Of a stretch of 64,000 nt of DNA, positions 28,932-39,606 are shown piece after piece. Source of the stretch: Pseudomonadota bacterium (GTDB taxonomy: Bacteria; Pseudomonadota; Gammaproteobacteria; Steroidobacterales; Steroidobacteraceae); the NCBI GenBank assembly GCA_018240525.1, contig JAFEFN010000013.1, positions 558,001-622,000 on the forward strand, given 5' to 3'. The notes beneath the pieces were generated by a model. That model ran no database searches and was not told the origin of the DNA. It was given only the letters and a program-made list of their open reading frames with translations. Position 1 is the first letter of the stretch. Every line of letters begins with the position of its first letter. A program made the translations under genes and the position numbers.

Positions 28932-29687
28932 ATGCGATTTCGGCTCAAAGCCTTCGGCATGCACCTCGGAGCAAGCGCGGGCACGCTCACGCTGATCTTG
29001 GGGGGCCTGTTTTTGGGATGGTACCGCTGGCCCGGGTGGTACCTGACGGAGGTCGTGCACGTCCTCGTCTTGGTCCTGATGGCCGACCTCATCCTAGGCC
29101 CGGCTCTCACCCTCGTGGTGGCACACCCGGCCAAGCCGCGGCCGGTGCTGAAGCGCGACATCACGATCATCGCTGCGGTGCAAATCGTTGCACTGGGCTA
29201 TGGCGCCTGGACGCTCTGGAGCGGTCGTCCGCTCTACTACACCTACTCGGAAGACCGCCTGGAAATGGTGCAGGCATCGGATCTGAGCACGGACGAGATC
29301 GCCCGCGCGCGGCGGGAAAATCCAGCGCTGGCCCCCAGCTGGCGCAGCCTCCCACGCTGGATCTGGGCGCCGCTGCCCGAAGATCCCGCTGAGGCGGCGA
29401 GGATCGCCGAGGGCGTCGTACTCGGCGGCGGTGCGGATGTCATCGACATGCCGCGCTACTTCAAGCCGTGGGCGGACGGGTTACCGGCACTGCGAAAGGT
29501 CCTGCAACCGGCCCCGCACTTGAAGAACCTGGCGCCCGGTCAGATGCGGCGCCTGCTTGAGCGGCTCAGGCGCGATGGCGTGGCGACCAACGAAAACAAC
29601 GCCATCTTCATGTGGGGACACGGACTGCGGCTGGTGGCCGTGTTCGATTCCAGGACCCAGCTGCCGCGGTTGTACCGGCTCGACTGA
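28932..29687 (+). CDS. TfpX/TfpZ-family type IV pilin accessory protein
   Basis: A 251-residue membrane protein that I recognise as the TfpX/TfpZ type found beside pilin genes in Pseudomonas and Acinetobacter. It starts MRFRLKAFGMHLGAS, has three hydrophobic segments (about 8-28, 36-62 and 77-96) with the family motif MADLILGPALTLVV, then a soluble C-terminal domain with YSEDRLEMVQASDL. Relatives help assembly or stability of particular pilins; the mechanism is not well known. Here it sits about 7.7 kb from the two pilin genes and directly after the phosphoethanolamine-transferase-like gene, with which it probably forms an operon. Confidence 0.8.
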   Translation: MRFRLKAFGMHLGASAGTLTLILGGLFLGWYRWPGWYLTEVVHVLVLVLMADLILGPALTLVVAHPAKPRPVLKRDITIIAAVQIVALGYGAWTLWSGRPLYYTYSEDRLEMVQASDLSTDEIARARRENPALAPSWRSLPRWIWAPLPEDPAEAARIAEGVVLGGGADVIDMPRYFKPWADGLPALRKVLQPAPHLKNLAPGQMRRLLERLRRDGVATNENNAIFMWGHGLRLVAVFDSRTQLPRLYRLD

Positions 29688-29690
29688 GGC

Positions 29691-31907
29691 CTAGGGCGCC
29701 TGCGGGGCCGTCACATTCAGCCAGCGGGCCAGAAACGCCCACTGGTCGGCGAAGTCATCGACCTGCATCCACACCGGCTTGCCCGCGCCATGGCCGGCCC
29801 GGGTCTCAACGCGGATCAGGATGGGGTTGCCACACACCTGCGCCGCCTGCAGCGCCGCCGCGAACTTGTAGCTGTGCCAGGGCACCACGCGATCGTCATG
29901 GTCGGCGGTGGTGATGAGCGTCGGCGGGTAGCAGACGCCCTTCTTGACGTTCTGCACCGGTGAGTACGCATACAGCGCCCTGAACTGCTCCGGATCCTCG
30001 GACAGGCCGTAGTCGGACGACCACTGGCGGGCGTTGGCGCTGGCCGTGTGGTAGCGCAGCATGTCGAGCACCCCCACGGCCGGCAGCGCCGCCCCGAACA
30101 GATCGGGTCGCTGCGTCAGCGCCGCACCGACCAGGAGGCCACCGTTGCTGCGGCCGTGGATGCCTAGGCGCGCGCTGCGCGTGTAGTGCTCGCCGATCAG
30201 GAACTCGGCCGCGGCGATGAAGTCATCGAATACGTGCTGCTTGTTGGTGAGTGCCCCGGCCTTGTGCCAGGCCTCGCCATACTCCCCGCCGCCGCGCAGG
30301 TTGGCCTCCGCATACGCGCCGCCCATCTCCAGCCACGCCTGCACGGCCGGCCGGTAGGTCGGGGTGAGCGACACATCGAACCCGCCATAGCCGTAGAGCA
30401 GCACTGCAGCGCTGCCATCGCGCGGCATGTCGCGCCGGTGCGTGATGTACATGGGGACGCGCGTGCCATCCTTGCTGGCGTAGAAGACCTGCTCGGTGAC
30501 GTAGTCCCCCGTGCTCGCAGGCACCGCGGGTGCGCGCCAGAGCGTGCTGTGCGCGGAAGCGACCTGCAGGCGGTAGATGCGACGGGGTGTCAGGTAATCG
30601 GTGTAGGAGAAGAAGGTTTCATCCTGCGCTCCCTCCCCTTCAAAGCCGTCGAGGCCGCCCAGTCCCGGCAGGGGCACGGTGCTCTCGAGCGTCCCGCTCA
30701 ATGCGAAGATGCGCGCCACGCCGTGGGCGTCCTCGACGTAGTTGGCGATGATCCGGCCGCCCACGTAGCTCGCCTCGCGGATCGCTGCGGCGCTCTCCGC
30801 CACCACGGTGCGCGGGATGCCCGGCTGCGCGGCGTCGATGCCGATCACCCGCCCGAGCGGCGCGCCCAGGGTCGTGCGGAAAAACAGCTCGCTGCCGCGC
30901 GCGCCGATGTAGTCGTACCGTGCGTCCCAGTCGGTGAACAGCCGCTGCGGCGCGCTGCCCGGCTTGCGCAGGTCAAGCAGCTCCACGGCGTTGCTCATCG
31001 AGCCCTCGTGGAGGGTCACGACCAGGTAATGCCCGTCCTCACTGACCTGCGCCGAGGGGACATGGGTCGGATGGTCGGTCACCTCGTAGACCAGGACATC
31101 GCGCTCCTGCGCGGTACCCAGTCGGTGGAAGTACACCGCCGGCCGGCCGGCATCATCGCCCTTGCCCGAGGGCAAGGCCGGATAGCGGCTGTAATAGACG
31201 CCCGAGCCATCGCGTGCCCAGGAGACACCCCAGAACTTGGTATCGCGCAGGGTATCGGGCAGGTCGGTGCCGTCCCTGACCCGCCGGAAGTGCCAGACCT
31301 GCCAGTCGGAGCCGCCGTCAGCGAGGGCGTAGGCGACCAGGTCGCCCTGCTCGGACGGGGTGAAGGCCGCGAGGGCCACCGTGGCATCGCTGCTCGCGCC
31401 GTTCGGATCGAAGAGCACGCGGCCCGGCGAGTCGGCATGCTCGGCTACGAACAGCACGCTCTGGTTCTGGGTGCCGTCGTTGTGCAGGTAGAAATAGCGC
31501 CCGCCACGCCTGACCGGGATGTCGTAGCGCTCGTAATTCCACAGCTCCGTGAGGCGCCTCTTGAGCCACGGGCGCGCAGGCAGCGCGGCGAGCGCGGGCT
31601 CCGAGAGCGCGTTCTGCTTCTTCACCCAGTCCTGCACCTGCGGCGAGTCCAGGCTCTCGAGCCAGCGGTAAGGATCGGCGACCCGGGTGCCGAAGTAGTT
31701 GTCGGTGGTCTCGCCGCGGGCAGTGACCGGATAGATCTGCAGGTTCGCCGCGGGCGGTCGCCCGACGGCGGTGTCCGTGGCGGTGGCCATCGGGCGCCCG
31801 CCCGGACCGGCGCCGGGGAAAGGCTGCGGCACGCCGACCTGCGTGTTGGCGCAGCCGATGAGGCAGGCCGTCGTGGTCAGCACCGCGAGCGCAGTTGCGA
31901 TGCGCAC
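29691..31907 (-). CDS. Prolyl oligopeptidase family serine peptidase, lipoprotein
   Basis: S9A-type peptidase that would cut short proline-containing peptides in the periplasm. A lipoprotein signal ends in LIGC, with Cys19 lipidated. A seven-bladed propeller (residues about 130-450) is followed by the alpha/beta hydrolase domain: Ser in GRSNGGLLVG (around 587), Asp in TADHDDRV, His in RAGHGAG. The length of 738 is typical. It starts at a GTG five bases after the 126-residue unknown gene and is convergent with the TfpX/TfpZ-type gene. Confidence 0.93.
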   Translation of the reverse strand: MRIATALAVLTTTACLIGCANTQVGVPQPFPGAGPGGRPMATATDTAVGRPPAANLQIYPVTARGETTDNYFGTRVADPYRWLESLDSPQVQDWVKKQNALSEPALAALPARPWLKRRLTELWNYERYDIPVRRGGRYFYLHNDGTQNQSVLFVAEHADSPGRVLFDPNGASSDATVALAAFTPSEQGDLVAYALADGGSDWQVWHFRRVRDGTDLPDTLRDTKFWGVSWARDGSGVYYSRYPALPSGKGDDAGRPAVYFHRLGTAQERDVLVYEVTDHPTHVPSAQVSEDGHYLVVTLHEGSMSNAVELLDLRKPGSAPQRLFTDWDARYDYIGARGSELFFRTTLGAPLGRVIGIDAAQPGIPRTVVAESAAAIREASYVGGRIIANYVEDAHGVARIFALSGTLESTVPLPGLGGLDGFEGEGAQDETFFSYTDYLTPRRIYRLQVASAHSTLWRAPAVPASTGDYVTEQVFYASKDGTRVPMYITHRRDMPRDGSAAVLLYGYGGFDVSLTPTYRPAVQAWLEMGGAYAEANLRGGGEYGEAWHKAGALTNKQHVFDDFIAAAEFLIGEHYTRSARLGIHGRSNGGLLVGAALTQRPDLFGAALPAVGVLDMLRYHTASANARQWSSDYGLSEDPEQFRALYAYSPVQNVKKGVCYPPTLITTADHDDRVVPWHSYKFAAALQAAQVCGNPILIRVETRAGHGAGKPVWMQVDDFADQWAFLARWLNVTAPQAP

Positions 31908-31912
31908 ACGCT

Positions 31913-32293
31913 TCAGGGGAACTTGATCTTGCCGCCGCCCGGGGGACCGCCACCGCCATCCGGAACCACGATGCGGGAGGCGGCCTCGCGGCGCATCTCG
32001 CGGGCCTCGTCGATCGCCTGCTCGAGCGCCAGTTTCACGCCGGCCGGGAACTTCTCCAGCGCTTCCTTCAGCGAGCCGGCCTCGATCTCGAACCCGAGGG
32101 GAAGCACGCCGCCGGGCGTGAGCAGCTGCGTCTGCCCGGAGTACAGCACGTGGCGCGTCGGGTCGTCCGCGCCGTCACTGGTCACCGGGGTCAGGCGCCG
32201 GACGCTGCCGGCGCGGCGGTCGGTGAAGACGTCCTCGCGGTACAGCCCGTTCGCGTCGAGTTGGATTTCGGGGAGTTCGTCCTGCGCTGCCAT
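31913..32293 (-). CDS. Hypothetical protein, 126 residues, not recognised
   Basis: I do not recognise this protein. It has no signal peptide or membrane segment. The first half is polar with predicted strands (REDVFTDRRAGSVRRLTPV, then HVLYSGQTQLLTP); the middle is an amphipathic helix rich in Ala/Glu/Arg (residues about 75-108); the end is a glycine/proline tail, GGGGPPGGGKIKFP. The ATG is clear. A TACAAT hexamer 28-33 bases upstream (32326-32321) may be a -10 element. It lies between mutT and the prolyl peptidase, all on one strand, five bases before the latter. Codon use looks like its neighbours, so it is probably a real gene. Confidence 0.7.
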   Translation of the reverse strand: MAAQDELPEIQLDANGLYREDVFTDRRAGSVRRLTPVTSDGADDPTRHVLYSGQTQLLTPGGVLPLGFEIEAGSLKEALEKFPAGVKLALEQAIDEAREMRREAASRIVVPDGGGGPPGGGKIKFP

Positions 32294-32339
32294 GGGATTC
32301 CTGCCTCAAGGGTGAGATGTATTGTACACGCCGGTCTGC

Positions 32340-32732
32340 TCATCCCGTGGGCACGCACGCCCGGGCCTGCAGAGCTTCGACGAACGGGCGGTCCGCCTCC
32401 AGGATGTCCTCCTGCGTGAGCTGCTCCGGTGCGACCCACTTCAGGCGCTGCGCCTCGAGCGGGTGCGGCACGCCGCGATAGCTGCCGACGAGCCACAGCG
32501 ACAACTCCACCTCGCGGTCGGCATAGGCGTGCGTCAGGCGCATGATGGGCTGCGCGGACTCGAGCTCGACACCCAGTTCCTCGCGCAGCTCGCGCTCAAG
32601 GGCGGCCCGCTCGCTTTCCGCCGCATCGACCTTGCCCCCCGGAAACTCCCAGCGCCCCGCCATGTGCTTGCCGGCCGGCCGCTCGGCGATCAGCACGCGT
32701 CCCCGGGCGTCGTAGAGCGCCGCGGCCACCAC
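32340..32732 (-). CDS. mutT: 8-oxo-dGTP diphosphatase MutT
   Basis: Nudix hydrolase that removes oxidised dGTP from the pool and so prevents A:T to C:G changes. The Nudix box is visible as G-x5-E-x7-REELGV starting at GGKVDAAE, and the residues before it (HMAGRWEFPGGK) match MutT closely. It lies right after secA, the classic place. The start is uncertain: the GTG given here trims the first strand, and the family alignment would put the start about seven codons earlier, where only an ATC (32753) is available; the next ATG upstream is deep inside secA. The gene is certain, its first residues are not. Confidence 0.88.
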   Translation of the reverse strand: MVAAALYDARGRVLIAERPAGKHMAGRWEFPGGKVDAAESERAALERELREELGVELESAQPIMRLTHAYADREVELSLWLVGSYRGVPHPLEAQRLKWVAPEQLTQEDILEADRPFVEALQARACVPTG

Positions 32733-32772
32733 GAGGATGCGGGGAGGGCTGATGAGGCGCCCCGTGGCGGTT

Positions 32773-35517
<2,745 letters not shown>

Positions 35518-35535
35518 GACTGGTGACTCACGATA

Positions 35536-35552
35536 GGGAAAAGATCTTTCCC
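35536..35552. promoter_or_regulatory. Hairpin in the secA leader
   Basis: GGGAAA-AGATC-TTTCCC forms a 6-base-pair stem about 20 bases upstream of the secA TTG. A TACAAT hexamer (35599-35594, minus strand) with TTGGGC 19 bases further upstream is the best, weak, promoter candidate. No secM-like gene is seen in the 231-base gap between secA and the M23 gene. Confidence 0.35.
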
Positions 35553-35748
35553 GACAAGCACTTAGCTAGGCCCGCGGGCACGGAAAGCGGCGTATTGTAC
35601 GCAATAGACGTCTGCCACGCCCAATTGGTTCTCCGCCCCGGGAATTCAACCGTCAGGCGGCCGTTTCGGGCCTGGACCCCTCGGCGTAAACCAAGCGATG
35701 CGGGGGGAGGCGGGGGATGCGGTGGCGCGGACGGTGCCGCGCGGAACG

Positions 35749-36663
35749 TCAGCGGCCGATGAAGGACAGCGGGTCGACCTGGCGGCCGTTGCGCAGCACC
35801 TCGAAATGCACGTGCGGGCCGGTGGAGCGGCCGGTCGAGCCCATCAGCGCCACGGGCTGGCCGCGGGTGACCGTCTGGCCGACCGTGACCAGCGTGCGTT
35901 CGGCGTGGCCATAGCGGGTCACATAGCCGTCGCCGTGGCTGATTTCGACCAGCTTGCCGAAGCCTGAGCGCTCGCCCGCCCAGGTCACCACGCCCGCGGC
36001 GACCGCCACGACCGAGGAGCCCTTGTCGCCGGCGAAATCGACGCCCTTGTGGAAGGCCTCGCGGCCGTCGAAGGGATCCTCGCGCTCACCGAAGTAGGAG
36101 GAGATGAAACCGCTGGAGACCGGGCGGCCTTCCGGGTGGATCTCTGCCTTGAGCTCGCGCGCGAGGATGACGTTTTCCAGCGCGGCCAGCTGCGACTCGC
36201 GCAGGCTGACCTTCTGCTCGAGCTGCCCGAGCATGTGGGACAGGTCGGGGATCTGGGCGCTGACGCCCTCGCCCTCCGGACCGCCCGTTGGCGGGTCGCG
36301 GTCGAAGTTGAACTCGCGGCTGTCGATGTCGGCCATCTCGGTCAGGCGCTTGCCCAGGGCATCCAGCCGCGTGACGTGGGCATTCATCTCGCCCAGGCGC
36401 ATGGCCATCGCATCCACCTTGAGCTGCAGTTGCTGCTTCAGGTCGCTGATCTGCTGCTTCTGCTGGGCGAGCACCTTGCCGAAGCCGGCCGGGTCGGCGA
36501 GGGTCAGATTGCCGTGGGCGCCGCGGCCCAGCTGCACGCCCAGCACGAAGGCACTCCCCAGGATGACCAGCGCAAAGCCTGCGATGAGACTTAACGTGAG
36601 CGGATGGGCGAGGTTCAGCTGCCTCGCGCTGCCTTTGCGCTTGGAGAGGAAAATTACGTTCAT
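35749..36663 (-). CDS. M23 family (LytM-type) metallopeptidase
   Basis: A membrane-anchored peptidoglycan endopeptidase or its regulator. One N-terminal membrane helix (about 25-47), a coiled coil (about 65-125 and again near 145-165), then a LytM domain with all zinc and catalytic ligands: His203 and Asp207 in HKGVDF, and the HVHFE motif near 281-283. Since the ligands are intact it could be active, unlike EnvC-type activators. Length is 304. A gene of this kind between lpxC and secA is common in gammaproteobacteria. The substrate is probably the peptide crosslink of peptidoglycan, by family. Confidence 0.92.
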   Translation of the reverse strand: MNVIFLSKRKGSARQLNLAHPLTLSLIAGFALVILGSAFVLGVQLGRGAHGNLTLADPAGFGKVLAQQKQQISDLKQQLQLKVDAMAMRLGEMNAHVTRLDALGKRLTEMADIDSREFNFDRDPPTGGPEGEGVSAQIPDLSHMLGQLEQKVSLRESQLAALENVILARELKAEIHPEGRPVSSGFISSYFGEREDPFDGREAFHKGVDFAGDKGSSVVAVAAGVVTWAGERSGFGKLVEISHGDGYVTRYGHAERTLVTVGQTVTRGQPVALMGSTGRSTGPHVHFEVLRNGRQVDPLSFIGR

Positions 36664-36865
36664 GCCGCCCTTGCGCGGATAGCCGATACAAAAGTCGAAA
36701 CGCCGACCCAGGCTGGCGCATGGACCGTGCAGGGGCCTGAAAGACCCTGTTTTCCTTCAGAAAACATGTACGATGCTGGCAACCCCGCCGTCATGGCTCC
36801 TCGCTTTAGACCGGTGGCTTTGCGTCCCCGCCTTTCGGCGGGTTTGCTCGGGCAGCCAAGGCAAT

Positions 36866-37240
36866 ATGCCGAATAAGACCCCCCGAGACAAGCGCGGGAA
36901 ATCCCCAATGAGGACTCGCGCAGGTCTTAAGTCAAACCCGGTGCCCCCGGTCCACTCGGTCAAGGACCTGCTGAAGGAGCGCGGTCATATTCTGGAACAG
37001 GTCTCGCGGCAGGTCGGCCGGCAGCAGTTCTGGGAGGCCTGGCTGCGCGAGCGCCTGGAGGCCGGGCTGTACGGGAGGATTTCCGGCATCGCCGAGCAGG
37101 CGGGCCGGCTCACCGTCTACGCCGAATCCGCGGCCTGGTCCGCGCGGCTGCGCTTCGCCATGGCCGAGCTCGATGCCGAGATGCGTGCCGCCTCGGCCAC
37201 ACTCAGCGCGGTGAGCGTGCGGGTGTTGCCGAGAACGTAG
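36866..37240 (+). CDS. DciA-like (DUF721) protein
   Basis: A small protein of the DUF721 family; DciA members help load the replicative helicase DnaB. The core is residues from VKDLLKERGHILEQV to the end, with LTVYAESAAWSARLRFAMAEL, the family's most conserved stretch. The N-terminus is short, basic and probably disordered. I chose the ATG after AAGG at 36858; the ATG at 36908 is an alternative and both leave the domain whole. A hairpin CCCGCC-TTTC-GGCGGG (36827-36842) lies in its leader. The gene runs opposite to lpxC and to the M23 gene, as in other gammaproteobacteria. Function is by family. Confidence 0.82.
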   Translation: MPNKTPRDKRGKSPMRTRAGLKSNPVPPVHSVKDLLKERGHILEQVSRQVGRQQFWEAWLRERLEAGLYGRISGIAEQAGRLTVYAESAAWSARLRFAMAELDAEMRAASATLSAVSVRVLPRT

Positions 37241-37291
37241 TCAGCCGCCAGGCCGGCGGCGTGCGCCGGACCGGCGGCGGAGCCGGAGGGC

Positions 37292-38209
37292 TCAGCTGGA
37301 GGAGTGGGCGGGCGCCTCGATGTAGGAGATCGGCGCATCCGCGTGGCGCTCGAACACGACCTCTTCCCAGGTCGACTTGTCCGCCAGCAGCGTGCGCAGC
37401 AGCTTGTTGTTGAGCGCGTGCCCGGACTTGTGGCCGCTGAACTCGCCGATCAGGCTGTGGCCCAGCAAATACAGGTCGCCGATCGCATCGAGGATCTTGT
37501 GCTTCACGAACTCGTCCTCGTAGCGCAGCCCGTCCTCGTTCAGCACACGGAAGTCGTCCAGCACGATCGCGTTGTCCAGGCTGCCGCCCAGGGCGAGGTT
37601 GCGCGCCCGCATGGTCTCCAGGTCGCGCATGAAGCCGAAGGTACGCGCGCGGCTGACTTCCTTCAGGTACGAGGTCGTCGAGAAGTCCATGGAGGCGCGC
37701 TGGCCGCGGCGCTTGAAGATCGGGTGGTTGAACTCGATCTCGAAATTGACCTTGAAGCCATCGAAGGGATCGAACTGCGCCCACTTGTCGCCGTCCTCGA
37801 CCCGCACCCGCTTGGTGACCCGGATGAAGCGCTTGGGGCGTCGCTGCTCCTCGATGCCGGCGGACTGCAGCAGGAACACGAACGGACCGGCGCTGCCGTC
37901 CATGATCGGCACCTCGGGTGCCGAGACCTCGACGATGGCATTGTCGATCCCGAGGCCCGCGAACGCGGACAGCAGGTGCTCGACGGTGGAGACCCGCGCC
38001 TCAGCCCGCCCGAGCGAGGTACCCAGTTGCGTATCGGACACATTCTCCGCGGTGGCCCGGATGTCCACCGGGGTCGGCAGGTCGGTGCGGCGGAAGATGA
38101 TGCCGGCGTCCGGATCCGCCGGGCGCAGGGTCATCAGGACCTTCTTGCCCGAATGCAGACCCACGCCCGTGGCGCGAATGGTGTTTTTTAACGTCCGTTG
38201 ACCGACCAT
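37292..38209 (-). CDS. lpxC: UDP-3-O-acyl-N-acetylglucosamine deacetylase LpxC
   Basis: Zinc enzyme for the committed step of lipid A synthesis. It begins [10 protein letters not shown] and [10 protein letters not shown] as in the family; the zinc ligands lie in TVEHLLSA and in the later [10 protein letters not shown] segment with the catalytic His, and the acyl-chain passage is in between. Length 305 is normal. It follows ftsZ on the same strand, the conserved end of the dcw cluster, but a GC-rich hairpin separates the two. Confidence 0.98.
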   Translation of the reverse strand: MVGQRTLKNTIRATGVGLHSGKKVLMTLRPADPDAGIIFRRTDLPTPVDIRATAENVSDTQLGTSLGRAEARVSTVEHLLSAFAGLGIDNAIVEVSAPEVPIMDGSAGPFVFLLQSAGIEEQRRPKRFIRVTKRVRVEDGDKWAQFDPFDGFKVNFEIEFNHPIFKRRGQRASMDFSTTSYLKEVSRARTFGFMRDLETMRARNLALGGSLDNAIVLDDFRVLNEDGLRYEDEFVKHKILDAIGDLYLLGHSLIGEFSGHKSGHALNNKLLRTLLADKSTWEEVVFERHADAPISYIEAPAHSSS

Positions 38210-38276
38210 GCTGACTGCTTAATACAGTAACGCCCTCAGCGTACCGCGGATGACCAGCGCACCTTAACCACCAGAA

Positions 38277-38310
38277 GGGGGAGGCCGTCCACACCGGACG
38301 GCCCCTCCCC
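38277..38310. terminator. GC-rich hairpin between ftsZ and lpxC
   Basis: A long inverted repeat: GGGGGAGGCCGTCC, five bases, then GGACGGCCCCTCCCC, pairing almost fully with one bulge. It lies 36 bases after the ftsZ stop. On the minus strand it is followed by TTCTGG, not by a real T-run, so it is a poor terminator and may instead be an RNA stability or processing element. Confidence 0.45.
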
Positions 38311-38345
38311 GAGGGGTGCTGTGTAAGGCGCGTTACCGTATCACA

Positions 38346-39542
38346 TCAGTCAGCCTGCCGCCGCAGGAACGCCGGGATGTCCAGCATCTCCTCCTGGCTC
38401 AGATCCGGCTGGATATCGCTGTTTACGGCCTGTTTCTGCCGCTGCAGCGTGGGCCGGTCATAGCCGGCGTACTCGCTCGCCGTCCGCGGCACCACGCGCA
38501 TGCCGCTGTCGCGAGCCGAGCCGCGGGCCTCGCGGCCATCGCGGACCGGAGCGGCCCGCTCGACCGGCGGCCGCACTGCAGCAGCCGGGCGACCCAGCCC
38601 CGTGGCCACCACGGTGACGCGGACCTGGTTGCTCAGTTCCGGGTCGATGACTGTCCCGACCACCACGGTGGCGTCCTCGGAGGCAAACTGCTTCACGATC
38701 TGCCCGACCTCCTGGAACTCCCCGATGGAGAGGTCCATGCCGGCGGTGACGTTCACCAGGATGCCGTGGGCACCGGCCAGGTTGATGTCTTCGAGCAACG
38801 GCGAGGACACGGCCGCCTCCGCCGCGGCGCGGGCGCGGCCTTCACCGCTGGCGACCCCCGAACCCATCATCGCCATGCCGGTCTCGCCCATGACGGTGCG
38901 CACGTCGGCGAAGTCGACGTTGATCAGGCCCGGGCGGGTGATCAGCTCGGCGATGCCCTGCACGGCGCCCTGCAGCACCTGATTGGCCGCCTTGAAGGCG
39001 TCCAGCAGGGTGGTCTGCGGCCCGAGCACGGTCAGCAGCTTCTGGTTGGGAATGGTAATGAGCGAGTCGCAGTACTTGGACAGCTCGGTGATGCCGTGGT
39101 CGGCGATGAAGCTGCGCTTGCCGCCCTCCATCTCGAAGGGCTTGGTCACCACCGCCACGGTGAGGATGCCGAGCTCCTTGGCCACCTGCGCCACGACCGG
39201 GGCGGCGCCCGTGCCCGTGCCACCGCCCATGCCGGCGGTTATGAACAGCATGTCGCAGCCCTCGATCAGCTCGACGATGCGGTCACGGTCCTCCATCGCC
39301 GCCTGGCGGCCCACGTCCGGGTCGGCGCCGGCGCCGAGGCCCTTGGTGATGTTGCTGCCGATCTGCAGCGCGGTCTTCACCTTGGCGTGCTTCAGGGCCT
39401 GCGAGTCGGTGTTGATGCACATGAATTCCACGCCATCGATGCCCTCGGAGACCATGTGAGCCACGGCATTGCCGCCACCCCCGCCGACCCCGATCACCTT
39501 GATGACGGCGCTCTGGCTGTACGCGTCCATCAGTTCGAACAT
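38346..39542 (-). CDS. ftsZ: Cell division GTPase FtsZ
   Basis: Tubulin-like GTPase that forms the division ring. The GTP-binding signature GGGTGTGAAP is near residue 104 and the T7 loop region (DFADVRTVMGETGMAMMG) near 205. A disordered linker rich in Pro/Ala/Arg (about 320-375) precedes the conserved C-terminal peptide LDIPAFLRRQAD, which binds FtsA and ZipA. Length is 398. AAGGAG seven bases before the ATG is the best ribosome site in this cluster, fitting its high expression. A 64-base gap separates it from ftsA. Confidence 0.99.
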   Translation of the reverse strand: MFELMDAYSQSAVIKVIGVGGGGGNAVAHMVSEGIDGVEFMCINTDSQALKHAKVKTALQIGSNITKGLGAGADPDVGRQAAMEDRDRIVELIEGCDMLFITAGMGGGTGTGAAPVVAQVAKELGILTVAVVTKPFEMEGGKRSFIADHGITELSKYCDSLITIPNQKLLTVLGPQTTLLDAFKAANQVLQGAVQGIAELITRPGLINVDFADVRTVMGETGMAMMGSGVASGEGRARAAAEAAVSSPLLEDINLAGAHGILVNVTAGMDLSIGEFQEVGQIVKQFASEDATVVVGTVIDPELSNQVRVTVVATGLGRPAAAVRPPVERAAPVRDGREARGSARDSGMRVVPRTASEYAGYDRPTLQRQKQAVNSDIQPDLSQEEMLDIPAFLRRQAD

Positions 39543-39606
39543 TGTTGTCGCTCCTTACACAAATACAAACGGTTGGTTGAATCGTCTTTCTTATTGGCTG
39601 TCAGCT

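Noticed and set aside
30186..32315. 709-codon open frame opposite the prolyl oligopeptidase and the 126-residue gene
   Set aside because: Antisense shadow; it crosses two real genes and shows no family features.
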